Part shown: piece by piece, positions 11,950-25,000 of the stretch
Numbering within the stretch: position 1 is the first letter of the stretch
Layout: each line of letters starts with the position of its first letter
Source: Asterella californica
Taxonomy: Eukaryota; Streptophyta; Marchantiopsida; Marchantiales; Aytoniaceae
NCBI GenBank assembly: GCA_036924285.1
Contig: JAYKYS010000002.1
Span: 48,189,501 to 48,253,500 of the forward strand
Direction: 5' to 3'
Length of the DNA: 64,000 bases
The notes under the pieces: model-generated
Told to the model about the DNA's origin: nothing
Database searches by the model: none
The model's input: only the letters and a program-made list of their open reading frames with translations
Program-made: the position numbers and the translations under genes

Positions 11950-13059
11950 CTCCAAGGAGAGGAGTGGTCCACTTAGAAACTAGTATATGTATATGCCGTT
12001 CCCAATGAGAACTTCTTCATATGATTCAATCTAGTATACCACAAGCACAGCTTATATGTGTAAGTAGCAGTACAAGCGGTATCGTATAACGCGTTTTTCT
12101 GTCTAGGAATACACGGGGTATATGGCTCTGTAGAGGTAGGTGACTTGAACAGGTTGGCTCTGAACCTTGATCCTTCAACCGTAATGCTCTCTATCTACTC
12201 TTGTCGGACAAGTGATCTTGTATCTCTCGACTCAAGGTTAAAGATTGCTACGGTCTCATGATACGTATAAGTTGTACAAATTTATGTTACATACAAATCC
12301 TGAAACACTCAACTCTGTACTATTTGCATGCAAGTAACTCTAAATCACTAGAAGCATGATTTAACAACTTCTCAGCGACGCTAACTACCCATCAGTTTGA
12401 CCGCCACAACTCTATTTGATACAACTGAAAGATACTATAAGATCACTCAACCAACTTGATCGAGTCTCGATACAACTTGCTGTACACCCTGGCCTACCAA
12501 GCATTCCAGCAAGGTAAAGCATGCATGCTCCAAGACACTACTCAGATCTCAATATAACACCAATGGCGGTAATACTTGGAAGCTCCGAGTACCCAAACAT
12601 CGGCTTAAGACTCATGACGATTCCGTTCTCCTTCATCACCAAGAGCTGAAATCAATCTCACACCCTCCAATGTCTAGTTGTATGCAAGCATGGTAGTTTC
12701 AGTAACAACTCCTCTCCAAATTGCTCGAAAATGACCAAAATGACAATAGATGATACCGAAAAACTTCGAAATTGCTAATAACAGAAGTATCTTTGAACTT
12801 TGAGACCTCAGTCCTCCCAAACCAGTCGACCAATGATGATCAAACTTCACAGGAAGCTTGATTGGACCCTTCACTCCTACCTTGAACAATTTTCAGGTCA
12901 AAATCTTAAACCAATTCTCAGATATGGATCAAACCATAATCTATGCTAACTTAAGAGCTTTACAGACCCAGATACATCTGATCCAAGATTCTGAACAAAC
13001 TACTCGATCATTTGAGGTGAAACTTCCCAAGTATCGTATGAAAACGATTGAGTCGCAGA

Positions 13060-13504
13060 CTAATACAACGTCAATATTACAACCTAGAAACATTCTATAA
13101 TAAAAGATATAACAAAAGAAAACGGCGAAGCTATCACTCGATTGTAATATTCTTACCCGAAGTTTCTCATGATCCAAGCCCCATGATTGATCTTCAGTCT
13201 GCAATGACACCGGACATCGACCCAAAGGTTGAAAGGAACGTTCGATGGATAGTTGAGATCCATTGTTCCTCACAACAAAAATGTACATCGTCATATCCCA
13301 AGTCTCTCCGTATGTTACGATCGAAAGGATCACCGGAAGATGTAACTCCATCACTCTTCTCATGAATCCATCGCCAAAGTATGCAACTAACCACAGTTGA
13401 AAGTGAACGCGGTGGATGCAATGAAGCTTGATGTGAAAGGGAAAAGAAGATCCGAAACCGGTAACAAACATCCGTCCATAACCACCACTCCTGCAGTTCT
13501 TCAC
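13060..13504 (-). pseudogene. degenerate copy of the two-domain A/B cassette
   Basis: Read on the minus strand. Domain A (about 13504 to 13264) carries FPFHIKL, RVHFQ, YFGDGFM, PVILSIVTYG and WDMT, matching domain A at 57.1 and 60.3 kb. Domain B (ATG at 13263, stop at 13062-13060) starts MDLN and ends VVILTLY. It has exactly the same length (67 codons plus stop) as the copy at 60.5 kb, with no indel but two in-frame stops, at the E of the FGE motif and at the R of FRVVILTLY. Unlike the other two copies, A is not closed by a stop before B; B is shifted by one base. I do not recognise the family. Confidence 0.7.
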
Positions 13505-13798
13505 TCTTCCATGCAGACCACTGAGAACCCTTACGAATCACCCGCTGAGAGAGAATGCCGTATGAATCATCGACTCGTCATTTTATACACAAACGCGGCG
13601 ACAAGGACCACTGAAGTGAACGCGCACAGATTGATGACTTGACACGTTTCTATACCGTATGATCACTTGAACAGATAATCACGAACGTGGCACTCATCAC
13701 ACCGTTCGGCGAGTTACGCAATACAGTTCACGAAACATAAAAAAGAAACACAACATAAGTTACACAGGAATTTCACACAGGAGCCGAACCACAACACG

Positions 13799-13887
13799 AA
13801 AGCGATAGCCAAACCACTCTGAAACCGTATTTCGCTCATGGACCATGGCATGGTCCACTTATTTACGTTATCCACCTGTGTAGTGGC
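13799..13887 (+). repeat. dispersed direct repeat, copy 2
   Basis: Partner of 11841-11949 (GATAGCCAAAC, CTGAAACCGTATTTCGCTCAT, TTTACGTTATCCACCTGTGTAG). It contains an inverted repeat, GGACCATG-G-CATGGTCC, at about 13840-13856. About 1.95 kb separates the copies, and the A/B pseudogene lies between them. Confidence 0.55.
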
Positions 13888-15608
13888 CTGTTCAACACAG
13901 TAACAATGGTTATATGAGAACTGTACTTCTCGCCGTTTCTTTTTCAAACGAAGTAGATAAATTTTTGACTTGAAATGGATTAATGGTTTGCATGTGTGAA
14001 TTGTATATGAGACTGGAGCGCAACAGAAAGATGTGGTTAAATTCTCGCCACCTGGAAGCATAAAAACGAACAGGAAAATCGGCTGGAAATTAAGGAATGT
14101 CACCTTATGCTACACAAAAGCCGAGACGACAGTCCGATAACAACGGCACCACCTTGATATCTTAAATTTCGGGCGGCAAAAGTGTGAGCAAAATTTTGTC
14201 ATCAAAGCAAGCGCTTGCCAGGTTTCCGAAAAATGAGAGAAGAAGGAAATAAAAAAAACGAACCCAGCGAATAGTCTATATGTATGTAAACTGTTTATTT
14301 TGTAGCGTAATGAAATGAAGCACGATGACTTTTGGAGGAGGTGAATAATAAGGACATTAAATGTATAGATATATATACATGTGAGAAGAGAATGGACGAA
14401 GATAAGTACACCCATTATCACATCAGCTGATAAAGTGAGTGTCATGTAACGAATGGAGTTCTTTGACAAGACTTCTGTCAAGTTTATGCGTAGTTAGTGC
14501 AGTGGAGCTGTGGTGTGTAAGACTTTGGGGAGAACTGTAAAGCATTTTACATGTAAAAGCGAGGAGATGCGGCAAGATGCGCACCCCCAAAATGTATCCT
14601 CTTTTAGTTTTTGCTTTTGGCTCGTAGGCTGGAGGTGAGTGCCCACTAAAGGAGGCCGGAAGTTCCTACGGTAGTTCAGAGCACACCAAAAGCGTCAACT
14701 ACCATAGCGTTACCATACTTCAGTTTTGGAAAGTAAATTCTCCTCGTGAAGTACGTCTGTCATATTTAAGTTATTACCCACTTAAACATGATGCCGGGGA
14801 TAATCAAGTTCTTCTTCTAACTGCTTCTAAATTAAACATCTTACACGCGCAATTAAGATGAGTAGAGTTAACGCGAAGTATAATCAAGGCTAATCAAGTC
14901 TTTCAGGACGGAGAAGAGCAAGAGGGTGCTTACTGCCGCTCTGGTTGGGCTAAGTGTGCGAGTAGTTCTGATCATCTGTGGATTAGGAGAAATGACTAAT
15001 TCCTTCACGATGTGCAGTTTGATCAAACCTGGGAGTGATCAAAGGTGATGAATGAAGGTGGCTGCTGATCGGCCAGCTCAAAGTTAATAGGTTTGTTGCT
15101 CGTTCGTACGCGGAGAATCGTGTTTGAATACGTACTCATACAAACTGGTGATTCGACTGGGAGCAGAACCGATTACAATCTGCTGTCAGGTTTCTCGGTT
15201 ACCGGGAAGGAGTAAACCGCAACATGCTATCCGATCCAGCAAGCCGATGACAAGACAAGTCGTGACGTGAATTCAGTTTGAGTAGCGTTCACTTAGAATT
15301 CCTGAGTCAGAATGACTCTGGAGTGGCACTCATAAGAAGTTAATCAGTTGGAGTAAATTTCAGTTCTGTGCAAGATTACGGAGAGTCGTCCATGAGATGT
15401 CGTCAAGTCCTTCTGCTTGCATACGTTGGAAAGAGTCACACTTCCTTCAGAGGGACTTGGGAATGACTACAAAACTACTGTGAAGAAGCTGTGGTAGAAA
15501 TCATCTTTCGACTAGTCAGTTGTGTGTACTGGTGCGTAGAACATCGAAGCTCAATTCTTTGTGATCATCCGCGCGTTCAACGTTTCTTTCCCCAAGAAGA
15601 GCTGCTCG
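13888..15608. promoter_or_regulatory. upstream region of the DNA-PKcs gene
   Basis: 1.7 kb with no supported coding region. It must hold the promoter and 5' leader of the gene that starts at 15609, but I cannot place a TATA box, a transcription start or a leader intron with confidence. Confidence 0.3.
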
Positions 15609-18600
15609 ATGGATCAAAAACTTGTGCGATGTATGACCTCCCTGAAAGATGAAGCAGAAGCAGCTCGCATGGGAGTCAGTGCTTCTGATCTGACTTCTCT
15701 TATATCTGACGTTGCTGACTTGTGCAAACAAGCTGTTTCGGATGAGGATATTTCCTTCGCCATTGCCTTGGTCTTTGACAGAGAAGACGGTATTTTCAAC
15801 GTTGTACAGTTGCTTATGCCCATAAAGGAAAGATCAGTTGTCAAGGCAAGGGAATCTTGTTTGACATTTGTATCCCAGTTCATCGAGCAAATCGGTGACC
15901 GAGTTCTCCCTCATATTGCTTTTGTGAAGGTATTTTCTCACTATTGACTTTCGGTGTTAGTGTTACTAACATTCGGAGCTCGTACTGCGTTCTTATTCCA
16001 TGTTACATAGAACTATGAAGCTGTACAACCAGACCGATAAAAACAATGGTTTAGAGGACGACCGAAAGTGTTAATCCGAGACACATTACAGTACACATGT
16101 AGTGACTGCCGTGTCCAGACATTGCAGGTTTATTGGAGAATCAGTTTTCTGCTGTTGCCAGTCTTTTGCCTTCCGAGTTTTACCACGTCAGGAGGAGTTT
16201 CTGCGTGACCGCAATCGGATGATTCTCATAAACTCTGCTCATACATGCAGGAAAAATGTCTACTCATATTCCGAAGGGATGATTCGAAAGCAGCTCAGGC
16301 AGCAGCTCTATGTCCTTTACTTTCACTACTGGAAACAGATATTACTCGGAAGCACACTTCAGTGGCAAATTTAGACTGGTCTTTTGGAGAGGTGCTAATC
16401 AATGAGTATCGCAGAGCCAAAACCTCTGGCACCTGTAAGCAGTTTACAACCTTACACACTTGTTCATTGTCGTTCTTCGACAGAGATCTGATTGTGTTTC
16501 TGATGCTCAAACATCTACTGTTGCCAACGTATTTACTCATGCACAGCTACCGGTGACGAGATAGACTTGTTCGTTGTGTCAATGTTTCTTTTGCTCTTCT
16601 GGCATAGCAACGAAGTAAACACGTATGATTTCGTTTGGCAGTAAGGTCGAATATTCTCGTTCTACTGGGGTATCTTGTCGAGTATTTTCCTCGCACATTT
16701 TCTGAAGAGAATGTGAACACCCTGCTGAAGATATGTTTGGATACGTTGGAAGAACAGCTTCGACAGACAAATAAAGATCCTCTGTTTGTACTGGTTTCGG
16801 GAGTGATTAAATGTCTGGATTCGTTGATATCCTGGTTTGATGTCTCACTACCAGCTGGAGGTATTTTGTTCTTGTTCCTTTAGTCGAGGACTTGTTGATA
16901 AGTTGTTTTGTCTCGCAATGTCACTGTTCTTTCATTTTCTGGCCGGTGAGAAGTAAGCGGGAAAACCAAACGTTCTAAGAGACTATAGCCTCCAGATCAT
17001 GTGGTTGAGGAAGTCTTGTGCTATTTCGTAATAGTTAAAGTATTTCATGTCTTTATTATGGCTTAATTCGATTCTTATTTCCTATTTTCTTTACTCGGTT
17101 CTCTGTTCGTGTGAGTGATTGTATCTCAAGTATACTGGTTTGTTTTCCTCGGACTGTTGAAGGCTCTGTCGAGACCTCAAGGAAAATTTACACCTTCTTG
17201 CTACAAGTGATTTACTATCGGGAGGATATCAAGCGTTACGAAGTTGTAAAAGGTGGGTAAGAGAGCCCACTAGGGTGTCGTATGTAATTTCTGAATCGTG
17301 TGATCTACCGTCATTCTATTTTATCTACTGTTTTTGACGTCCTCAATTTTCTTTGCAGCTGGTCTGAGGCTGCTTTCGAGACATGCGAGACTTTTTGCTC
17401 TACGGCTTGTCCAAGATAGCAAGGAAATACTTAGCTGGTTACAAACATACTGGTTGGTGACCTTTGACATCTTTTCCTTTCCAGTTTAGGTTCAATGAGC
17501 CTGGCATACATGCATAGATTGTCATCAGATAAACAGAATACATTACTGTATTATGAAGATTTTTCAACCCTTGTGCAGCACACATACAAATGCGCTGCTC
17601 AGGGATACGGGATTTGCAGCTTTCAACCAGTTTATTGCACAGGTATGTCTCGCACTAAGAAGACGCCTGGCAGGAATGGATCGCCTCTTGACTTCCGCAC
17701 AGCTTAGCCACCATTCCCTTATCTGGAAATTAGTGTTAAAGACTGATTGCGTTGTTCCGCAATTTTTGTGAGAAGGTCTCAAGGTGCCTTGTACATGAGG
17801 AGAACAGAGTGCAAAATGTTCAAGAGCGGTATAAAGTAAGTGTGACAACACTTGTACTTTTGTACCTTGCCTAACAAATGGCTTGTTTGTTTAGTTCCAC
17901 GCTGCCCGTTTTTATGTCAACCCGACACGTTATACCCTGCGGTTTGGGGCATTTACTGTTTTTATTTCCAGTTCAAACGTCATTTACGAGAGAGTGAGGA
18001 GATTGCATGATGCTGCTACACTGCCCTGGAGTTTGTTTTATTACCAGGAAAGGGTTTATCAGAGAGCGGCTAGGGTTAAGCTCGAGAGTAAAACTTCTCC
18101 CTCTGTGCTAGGTACGATGATTGGTCGAGTAAACTCCATGACGAAATAGTTTCAGGCTACAAAACTTGGAAAAAGGAAAGAAAAGAAAAATGGTTTATCA
18201 GAGAGCCTTTACCCTCGTCCGCTTTATGTTATAGTATCTTTCGTTTCCTTAGTTTAAAACTGGATACAAGCTTTTTGAGGACCATCAGCTATAATCGTTA
18301 GCTCGAAGGAGTTAACGGAACTGCAGCAAAAGCGTAAAATAGGAGGTCCTTGAGACATTATTCATTACAGTATTGATTCGTACTAGTCTTTCTTAGTTCG
18401 TCATGCTCGCGATTATTGTTGCAGCACTTCATGGCAACTTTCTTCGACATTTTGGATGCGCCATACGTGGATAAAAAGTTAATGTCTCTCGCAATACGAG
18501 GGCTGGGGAAGCTTTCTCCGCTGATAGTGAAGTATTCCGGAAAGGAAACTTTGAAAGAAGTATTTCACAGGCTTACTTCCCTCGGGGACACCCCGTCAAG

Positions 18601-19045
18601 GTAGTGCCTTAAACTTCGTTTATTTTGGATGCAAAGAAACGCTGGAGCGTATAGTCCTGCGATCTCAGCCACACCTCTTTGAGATCTCAGGAAAGGAAAT
18701 TTGGCTTCCACGTGGATCATATTGCTGTTTCACAAACATTAAGAAGCTTTCGGATGGGTGCGCGTTATTTATTTGCTTCTGACAACGTCATAGACTTCCA
18801 GCATCTTATAGCTTGTCTTCATATGGACCAATGTCCGAGTCATGCCTGAGCCTGGCTTTGAAATTTGACTGCGTGAAATTGCAGTGGAGGCGGGGAGGCA
18901 TATGAGGACTCACTAGGGCACTCTGTGACCTTGATTGGAGCTTTTGCGGACATTGCTATTCACTTTGATGCTGTGGAGGACTTCATGGTGTGCTTCATCG
19001 CTGAGGTTGGGCAACTTCTGCTTACTGAATTTGCTAAAACAAATG
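15609..19045 (+). CDS. PRKDC: DNA-PKcs exons 1-9 (N-terminal HEAT)
   Basis: Exons: 15609-15929, 16251-16434, 16642-16860, 17163-17252, 17359-17452, 17579-17642, 17776-17835, 18425-18600, 18885 to about 19045. Phases join throughout. Matches to the human N-terminus in order include AQAAALCPLLSLLET (exon 2), the RYEVVKAGLRL junction (exons 4-5, human RYAVPSAGLRL), THTNALL (exon 6, human AHTNVEL), FMATFF with LAIRGLG (exon 8, human FMEQFY and IAIRGYG) and ALVFDRE (exon 1, human SLVFSRD). The 3' end of exon 9 is uncertain: donors at 18988, 19006 and 19046 are all possible. The last keeps phase with exon 10 and fits the human spacing best. Introns are mostly 100-600 bases. Confidence 0.85.
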
Positions 19046-22000
19046 GTTCTTCCAGTGTTTCTGTCTCTTATGATGTGAATATGACAAAAGTATTCTAAGA
19101 AGAGGCACGCACTTGCAACGTTGACTGGCTCACAATCTCGTAGTGCTCTCCTTCGGGTATCGAAGTTGCCAAGTTTCTCACGGTCGGCAAGTACATGATC
19201 CCATATGTTATGGGAGTGTTGGTCTCTATCAGTTTGTCTTATGCAAGTTGACTAGCAGCATGTTGTCATGATTCAGAGTTGTTTTGCGCCGTGTACCCTC
19301 TGGAATTCTGTGGAACGAGTTCCATGGAGACTAAGTTGAGCATTTTTGACAAATTTATGCTCTATGTAGGTTACAGGGAACATCTTTTACCAGTTTCCTC
19401 AATTATTTCCGAAGCAAAAGCAGGCCATATATATTACTATGTCTGCCTTCCTCAAGGCCATGTATTCAAAGGGGACTATCTTTTCCATCTTTCTAAGTAA
19501 CGTAGGTGGGTAACTTCAACTTCAGGACCTTCTGAACATGCCAGGTTAAACTTTCACGTCAGCATGTAAGGTGTCCCAAAGCAGCGTCATGGTGTGGAGT
19601 GAAGTTACTCCGTTTCTATTTGACCATGTCCTAAAATTGTTCTATTTGACCATGTCCATGTAACTAGTTACATGACGTACTAAAGTTGCCATCTTTCTAA
19701 CTGTGAAGGTTCAACTGATACCAAGTTCATGATGTTATCTAGTGTTGAGAAGAGTGGTACACTATTTTTTTAAGCATGCAAGTCGCGTACATTCTTATCA
19801 AGTTGGAGCTTGACTCTGATTTGGCCGCGGTTGGCTCTGGATGCTATCTTGAAGTTTGGTCTACGCTTGAAAGGACAATGGAGACTTCAGAAGGTGCGGT
19901 GGGGGACATAGGTTTGCCACTTTGGCCTCAGTACGTTGAGCTGTGGTGTCACCTTTTGGAGTGTTTAGAGGAATCGACCGAAGACCAAGGTGCTGTCACC
20001 GTTGATGAAACTAGCTGTGACAATGTTTCTGGTCAATCTTTGAGTGGAGAGCGAACTTCCGTCGTGAAGGAGATTCAAGGACTTGTCTTTGACAGCATCA
20101 TCCGGTGTATAATGAAGGCCCTGACGGAGTTGAATCTCAAGTACAGGGTGAGGCCCGTCAACAGTTTGGCATCAGCACAAGGTATGACTTGACAAAAGAA
20201 CTTGTAGACCACACTAATGCATCCCGTCCAGAGATGTATCAACTTAGTGGACAAGCAAGAGCCGAGCCGCAAAGGTGAAGCATCATTAGACGTCGAGCAG
20301 ATAGTTGCTGATCCGGAAGAGATCAAGGGAGGAAAGTGAGAGTCTCACGCAAAAGGATGCTATGTCGTGTATGTTCGCTATAAGGTATAAGCCTAAAAAA
20401 TCTGCTTTTTAACTGCCCTGTCCACAAGAGCGTTACGTTGGAGCAGATGAGTTACTGAGAATCTCTATTCTGCATGGCGTGTACCTGTGTAAATGGTGCA
20501 GACGATGCAGACACTTCAGTGGTAGAACCCGAAACTGAGCTGGACATGATTGAGCCGTTGAACCTGGCTCACATGCGGAAGTATCTCAATCTGGTAATCC
20601 ATTATTTAGGATTATTCTCCTTTTATCTTGTATGTTTTGAGATAGGAAGTGGGCGGAGAGTAGAGAGTAAGTGCGAAGATTCTATATACTTGCAGGCTAG
20701 ACGTCATCACAGATCTATCACGTCTTTGCTCGAACATATATTTGTTTAAAGCTGGATAAATTGTTCGTTAAAGTGACTTTGTATGCTTCAGGTGGAGTTT
20801 ACTCAGGAGTTTTTGTCATGGTAAGAGTTTACGCTTGTGTTACGTGTTGTTCCGCTAGCTGCTTTGGAAGCTTATAGGTGGGCGCTTTAAGTCTCTCGTC
20901 TCAGGAGTTAGTTACATAGTTGGTGGGAGTACTTACCCTTCCTGCTAGCAGGGTAAACTTTTTATAAGAGCACTGATTCTTGCAGTCCCTACGCTCATCT
21001 CTTCATCAAATGGGTCTATCCCTTTTCCTGCTGTGTGATGGAGTTATCAAATCGGTACCCTCTCATCAGTGGAAGCTACAAGCTTCTAACCAACACAATC
21101 ACAGTGGCCGACTCAAACGGATTCTTTCAGTCGGATGACTCTGAAGTGTCACGATATGATGCTAATGGGATGACAACTGAAGAGGTAAAGAAGCAGTGGG
21201 TAGCGAATTTTATTTCGCAGTAGAAATGCAAAGGTTGGGTAGTGCACTTCAGATCATGGAGACATCAAAGGCCGTAGGAAGTGACTGGAAAGCATGTAGA
21301 CAAGTCTCCCAAAAGAAGCATAGTCATGTGAAATATTACTGAATTCCATCGCGGTTCATATGCTTGCTGTGCTGCTGATGGAATTATGATTACTCAGCGC
21401 ATAGTGACTTGAATTCGGAAGGCTGGATCTCTTCCTCTTGGACCTTAGAAGCTATCAGGAAAAGCTGAGGTCAGAAATTTACAGCGGTTCGGTTTGATGA
21501 ATTGAGTTGCAGGAGTGGAAGATTCTTTTCAAGGTCCCCAAAGACCAGATATCAGCCGAAAGAGGACCTCCTGTCTCGGTAGAGCATCAAGCTCTTTGCC
21601 AGCAGTTGTTCCGCTGTTATCTTCAGGAAGTGCTTGTTGCCAGTAGGCGGTACAAGTTTGAACTCTTGGCATCGTGCCTGCGTCTTTGCCTGTCTGCTCC
21701 TCCGGGGCTGATTGACATCAGGTCCCTAATAGCGCCCATGCAAAATGCCTTCAAGATCGGCTTAAGATATCCTTTATACACTCCGATGTTTGTCTTCTCG
21801 ATGTCTGTCCCCAATGGTTCATGTGTAGGGTCAAGGTCAGGTAGCCATCGCATTTCGCTTCTGAAAGGCACTACCAAACAACCTTTTGCTCTTCTTGTGT
21901 GTGGAGACATCCCTATGTTGATGTCTTGACTCTGCTCGGGTATCTCTTAAACTCCTGAAATTGACCAGTAAATTTGAGGAACTAAACTCCTAGACTGTCA

Positions 22001-25000
22001 GCATGTTAAACTCTAAAGGTTCGGTTTCATCTGCTTTAGGTACTGAACACAGTTTGAATGCAGTCTTTAACAACCATGCACATATCCACCCCTTGCATCG
22101 ATAGCTATGGAGGCACTAGAACGATGGCATGGACTTCACCCACGTGAGTTGGAATTGTGGCTCCCTCGAATAGTTCGATGTCTGAGCGATTATATGGTTG
22201 AGGTGGAGAGCACTGAGCTCTCAGATGGATCGCCAGCAGTTGGTACGTCGGTCGAATCAAGCAACAGCAGTGAAAACCTGTCTCGACTCCAGTTGTCGCG
22301 TCTGAAGAAAGCCAGAGCACAAGCTTCTCAGGTAAAGGAAGATTTTGATTATTTCATACGCTTCAGCGCTTAACCTCATCTCCTCTCAAGGAATTGTGCC
22401 ACATGTCGTATTCTTAAATTTTAATATTTCAAGCTATTGCCAGTACTCGTTTATGTATTCAGTGTTGATGAGTAGATAGCCTCGGATCGAAATGGGCAAC
22501 GCTTCGCAACGTACACTAGCTTCCGCTTCATGGTACATTCTTATCTTATTAGACATGTATCAACATTATATAACACACATGATGCTAAAGCTTTATAAAT
22601 CCTATGGCTTCATACGCGTCCTCGGACTTACTGTAATCTTCATTCTTACCAAATGCTAGCTCCTCCTTTTGCACTATTCGGCCTTGGTCTTTCTTCTACA
22701 CTTTATAGATCGTACGCATCCATGTGGCTGTGTTTAGATTGTAGATCTCATCTATATTGCAATTACCTTATCCCATTGTGTGATTGGCCTTTCGTTCCAG
22801 ACTGACGCTTGAAAAGGCAATTTCCATGTCAGTAAGGAATCATTCAGGGCATACATTGTACGATGCGATTCAGGTTCTGCCTCTGTCTGTGAAATCTATG
22901 CGGTTCCTTCTACTCTTTTGCTACACAGGCTTTGGTCTTACCTTCGTTATGCTTTGCTTCGGGTCATCTCTTTTTGCCTTTACCTCTCTGTATCTCCTTA
23001 TATTTCTCTTCCTTGTTTTCGAACTTTCTGGTTTTTCTCTAGCTAACGTTTTCACTTTTTTTCTGTTAGTGTTTTCAGTTTTTATTTAAACGATTTTCTG
23101 ACATACGACGTGTTTTACTTTCACTAATCCATTGGCATTTCTCTTCACAAGCGCACGGATCTGCCACTACACTAAGAACGGGAGTTTGCCCTCAGATGTT
23201 CCCGGAACTGAACATAAACTCCTGTACCGACAAGGCCCTGCTGAGTTGGAAAAGTCCTCAACTTCGCGTGATCACTTTTCCTACTCATCTATTGCCTAAC
23301 CCTTCCTGTCAGAGAGCCGGTTGAGGTGCATGCCACATAAGTGTGTTCTGTTGCATGCTCTTTGTGTATCTTGTGGTAGTTAGGTGTTTCACTGTACACC
23401 TACTCATTACCTACAGCTGTGTCCGTGACTTTTTTTGGGAGATTGCTTCTGACCTCTACCTTCCTCATGGTTGACAGTCTGGTGTTGTAAATGTTGGCTC
23501 GATTATTCCCGGAGGCATGACAGTTTGGTGTTGTAAATGTTGGCTCGATTATTCTCGGATGCCTCATGTTTGCTTCTCCAGATGATGTATTTTGTGTTTC
23601 TGTATGTTTATGTTTGTCATTAGCTCGATTATTCCCGGATGCCTCATGTTTGCTTCTCCAGATGATGTATATTGTGTTTCTGTATGTTTATGTTTGTCAT
23701 TATCTAGATAACTTGCCATTCATGCACTCTGTTTTTCGGCTTATCTCTCTGTATTACAGTCATAGCTGCTCTGTCGCTCAGATCGTTATGCATGCAATTT
23801 GTACCTGTCTTCTGTCCTACTTGTCTTCTGTCCTCAAACCAAGTTAGCATACATGTAACCACTCTTTGTTACTTACTTTGTACTTGTATGGGTTCAAACG
23901 ATTTGGGGGTTACCTAAGTGTGCGGGGGAAGTTACTGTTTTCTCAGAAAACTGCTTTTCCCGTGTACCAATATATATTGCGCTAACTTCTCAAGCCAACT
24001 CCGCACGGCATTGTTAGCGCACATTCGGCTAACAATGTGTACTTGGCTTGGCTAATTGCGTGATACCCCTATATTAGAGAGTGGTCCTTGAGCATATCTG
24101 CCATTCTCGACGTATGAAAATAACTCTCTTCTGAGAGCAGGTTGAGGTGCATGCGACGGGACAGTGTTCTGCTGCATGCTCCGAGTGCTTATTGTGGTAA
24201 TTAGGTTCTTGGGTGTACACCTATTCAGTAACTCAGTGCATCAGTGATGGACGGGCAAATACAGGCTCCTCTTTTACTACCTCTGTCTGCCTTCTCCTTT
24301 ATTCACTCACTAAATCCGTTATCGGTATCTTCGTTCTGCTTGGATAACCTTCCTTTTTTGCAATGGATTCTATGGTTCAGCGCTATCTACGTTTTGATTT
24401 CATAACCTTTCGCTTCCTTCAACATTGCAGTAGACAAATCTAGTTTGTCTTCAATTCTGCAAGGGGTTTGCATTAGCCTTTGAAGCATACTGCATTCGTT
24501 CTCTTGTCATTGTCTACTTGAATTCGACGACATACCTTTCTGGAAATGTGCTTCGCACTACACATTTCCATCGGCACACCCTCCGGTCGCTCGGCATTGT
24601 TAACGCACATTCGGCCCCTAATTGATTCTCACTGTGTACTTGGCTGGACTAATTGCGTGATACTCCTATACTAGAGAGCGGTCCTTGAGCATATCTGCCA
24701 TTCTCGACGTATGAAGATAACTCTCTTCTGAGCGGGGTTCTTTGGCTATCTGTATCCCCGTTTGCCTTAGCCTTCGCTTATTTCAAATTGTAGTTCACTA
24801 ATCCAGTTGTTCTTCATTTCCGCATTGGTTTTTACATTAGCTTTTAAATTAGACGCGATCAGATTGCATCAATACATACTGCATCTGTTTCTTGTCATTG
24901 GCGAGTCGCATTCGACTTTATACGACTTTATACCAAGGGGTACCTTTTCTGGAAATGTGTTTCATACTACACATTCCCATCGGCACACCCTCCGGTTACA

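Noticed and set aside
19279..19376. upstream extension of DNA-PKcs exon 10
   Set aside because: That frame differs from the one giving FPQLFPKQKQ, which matches human; the AG at 19375-19376 fits the phase of exon 9.
20275..20340. longer exon 12 of DNA-PKcs ending at 20335
   Set aside because: It would leave two extra bases that no acceptor of exon 13 accepts; the donor AAAG|GTGAAG at 20275 joins in phase.
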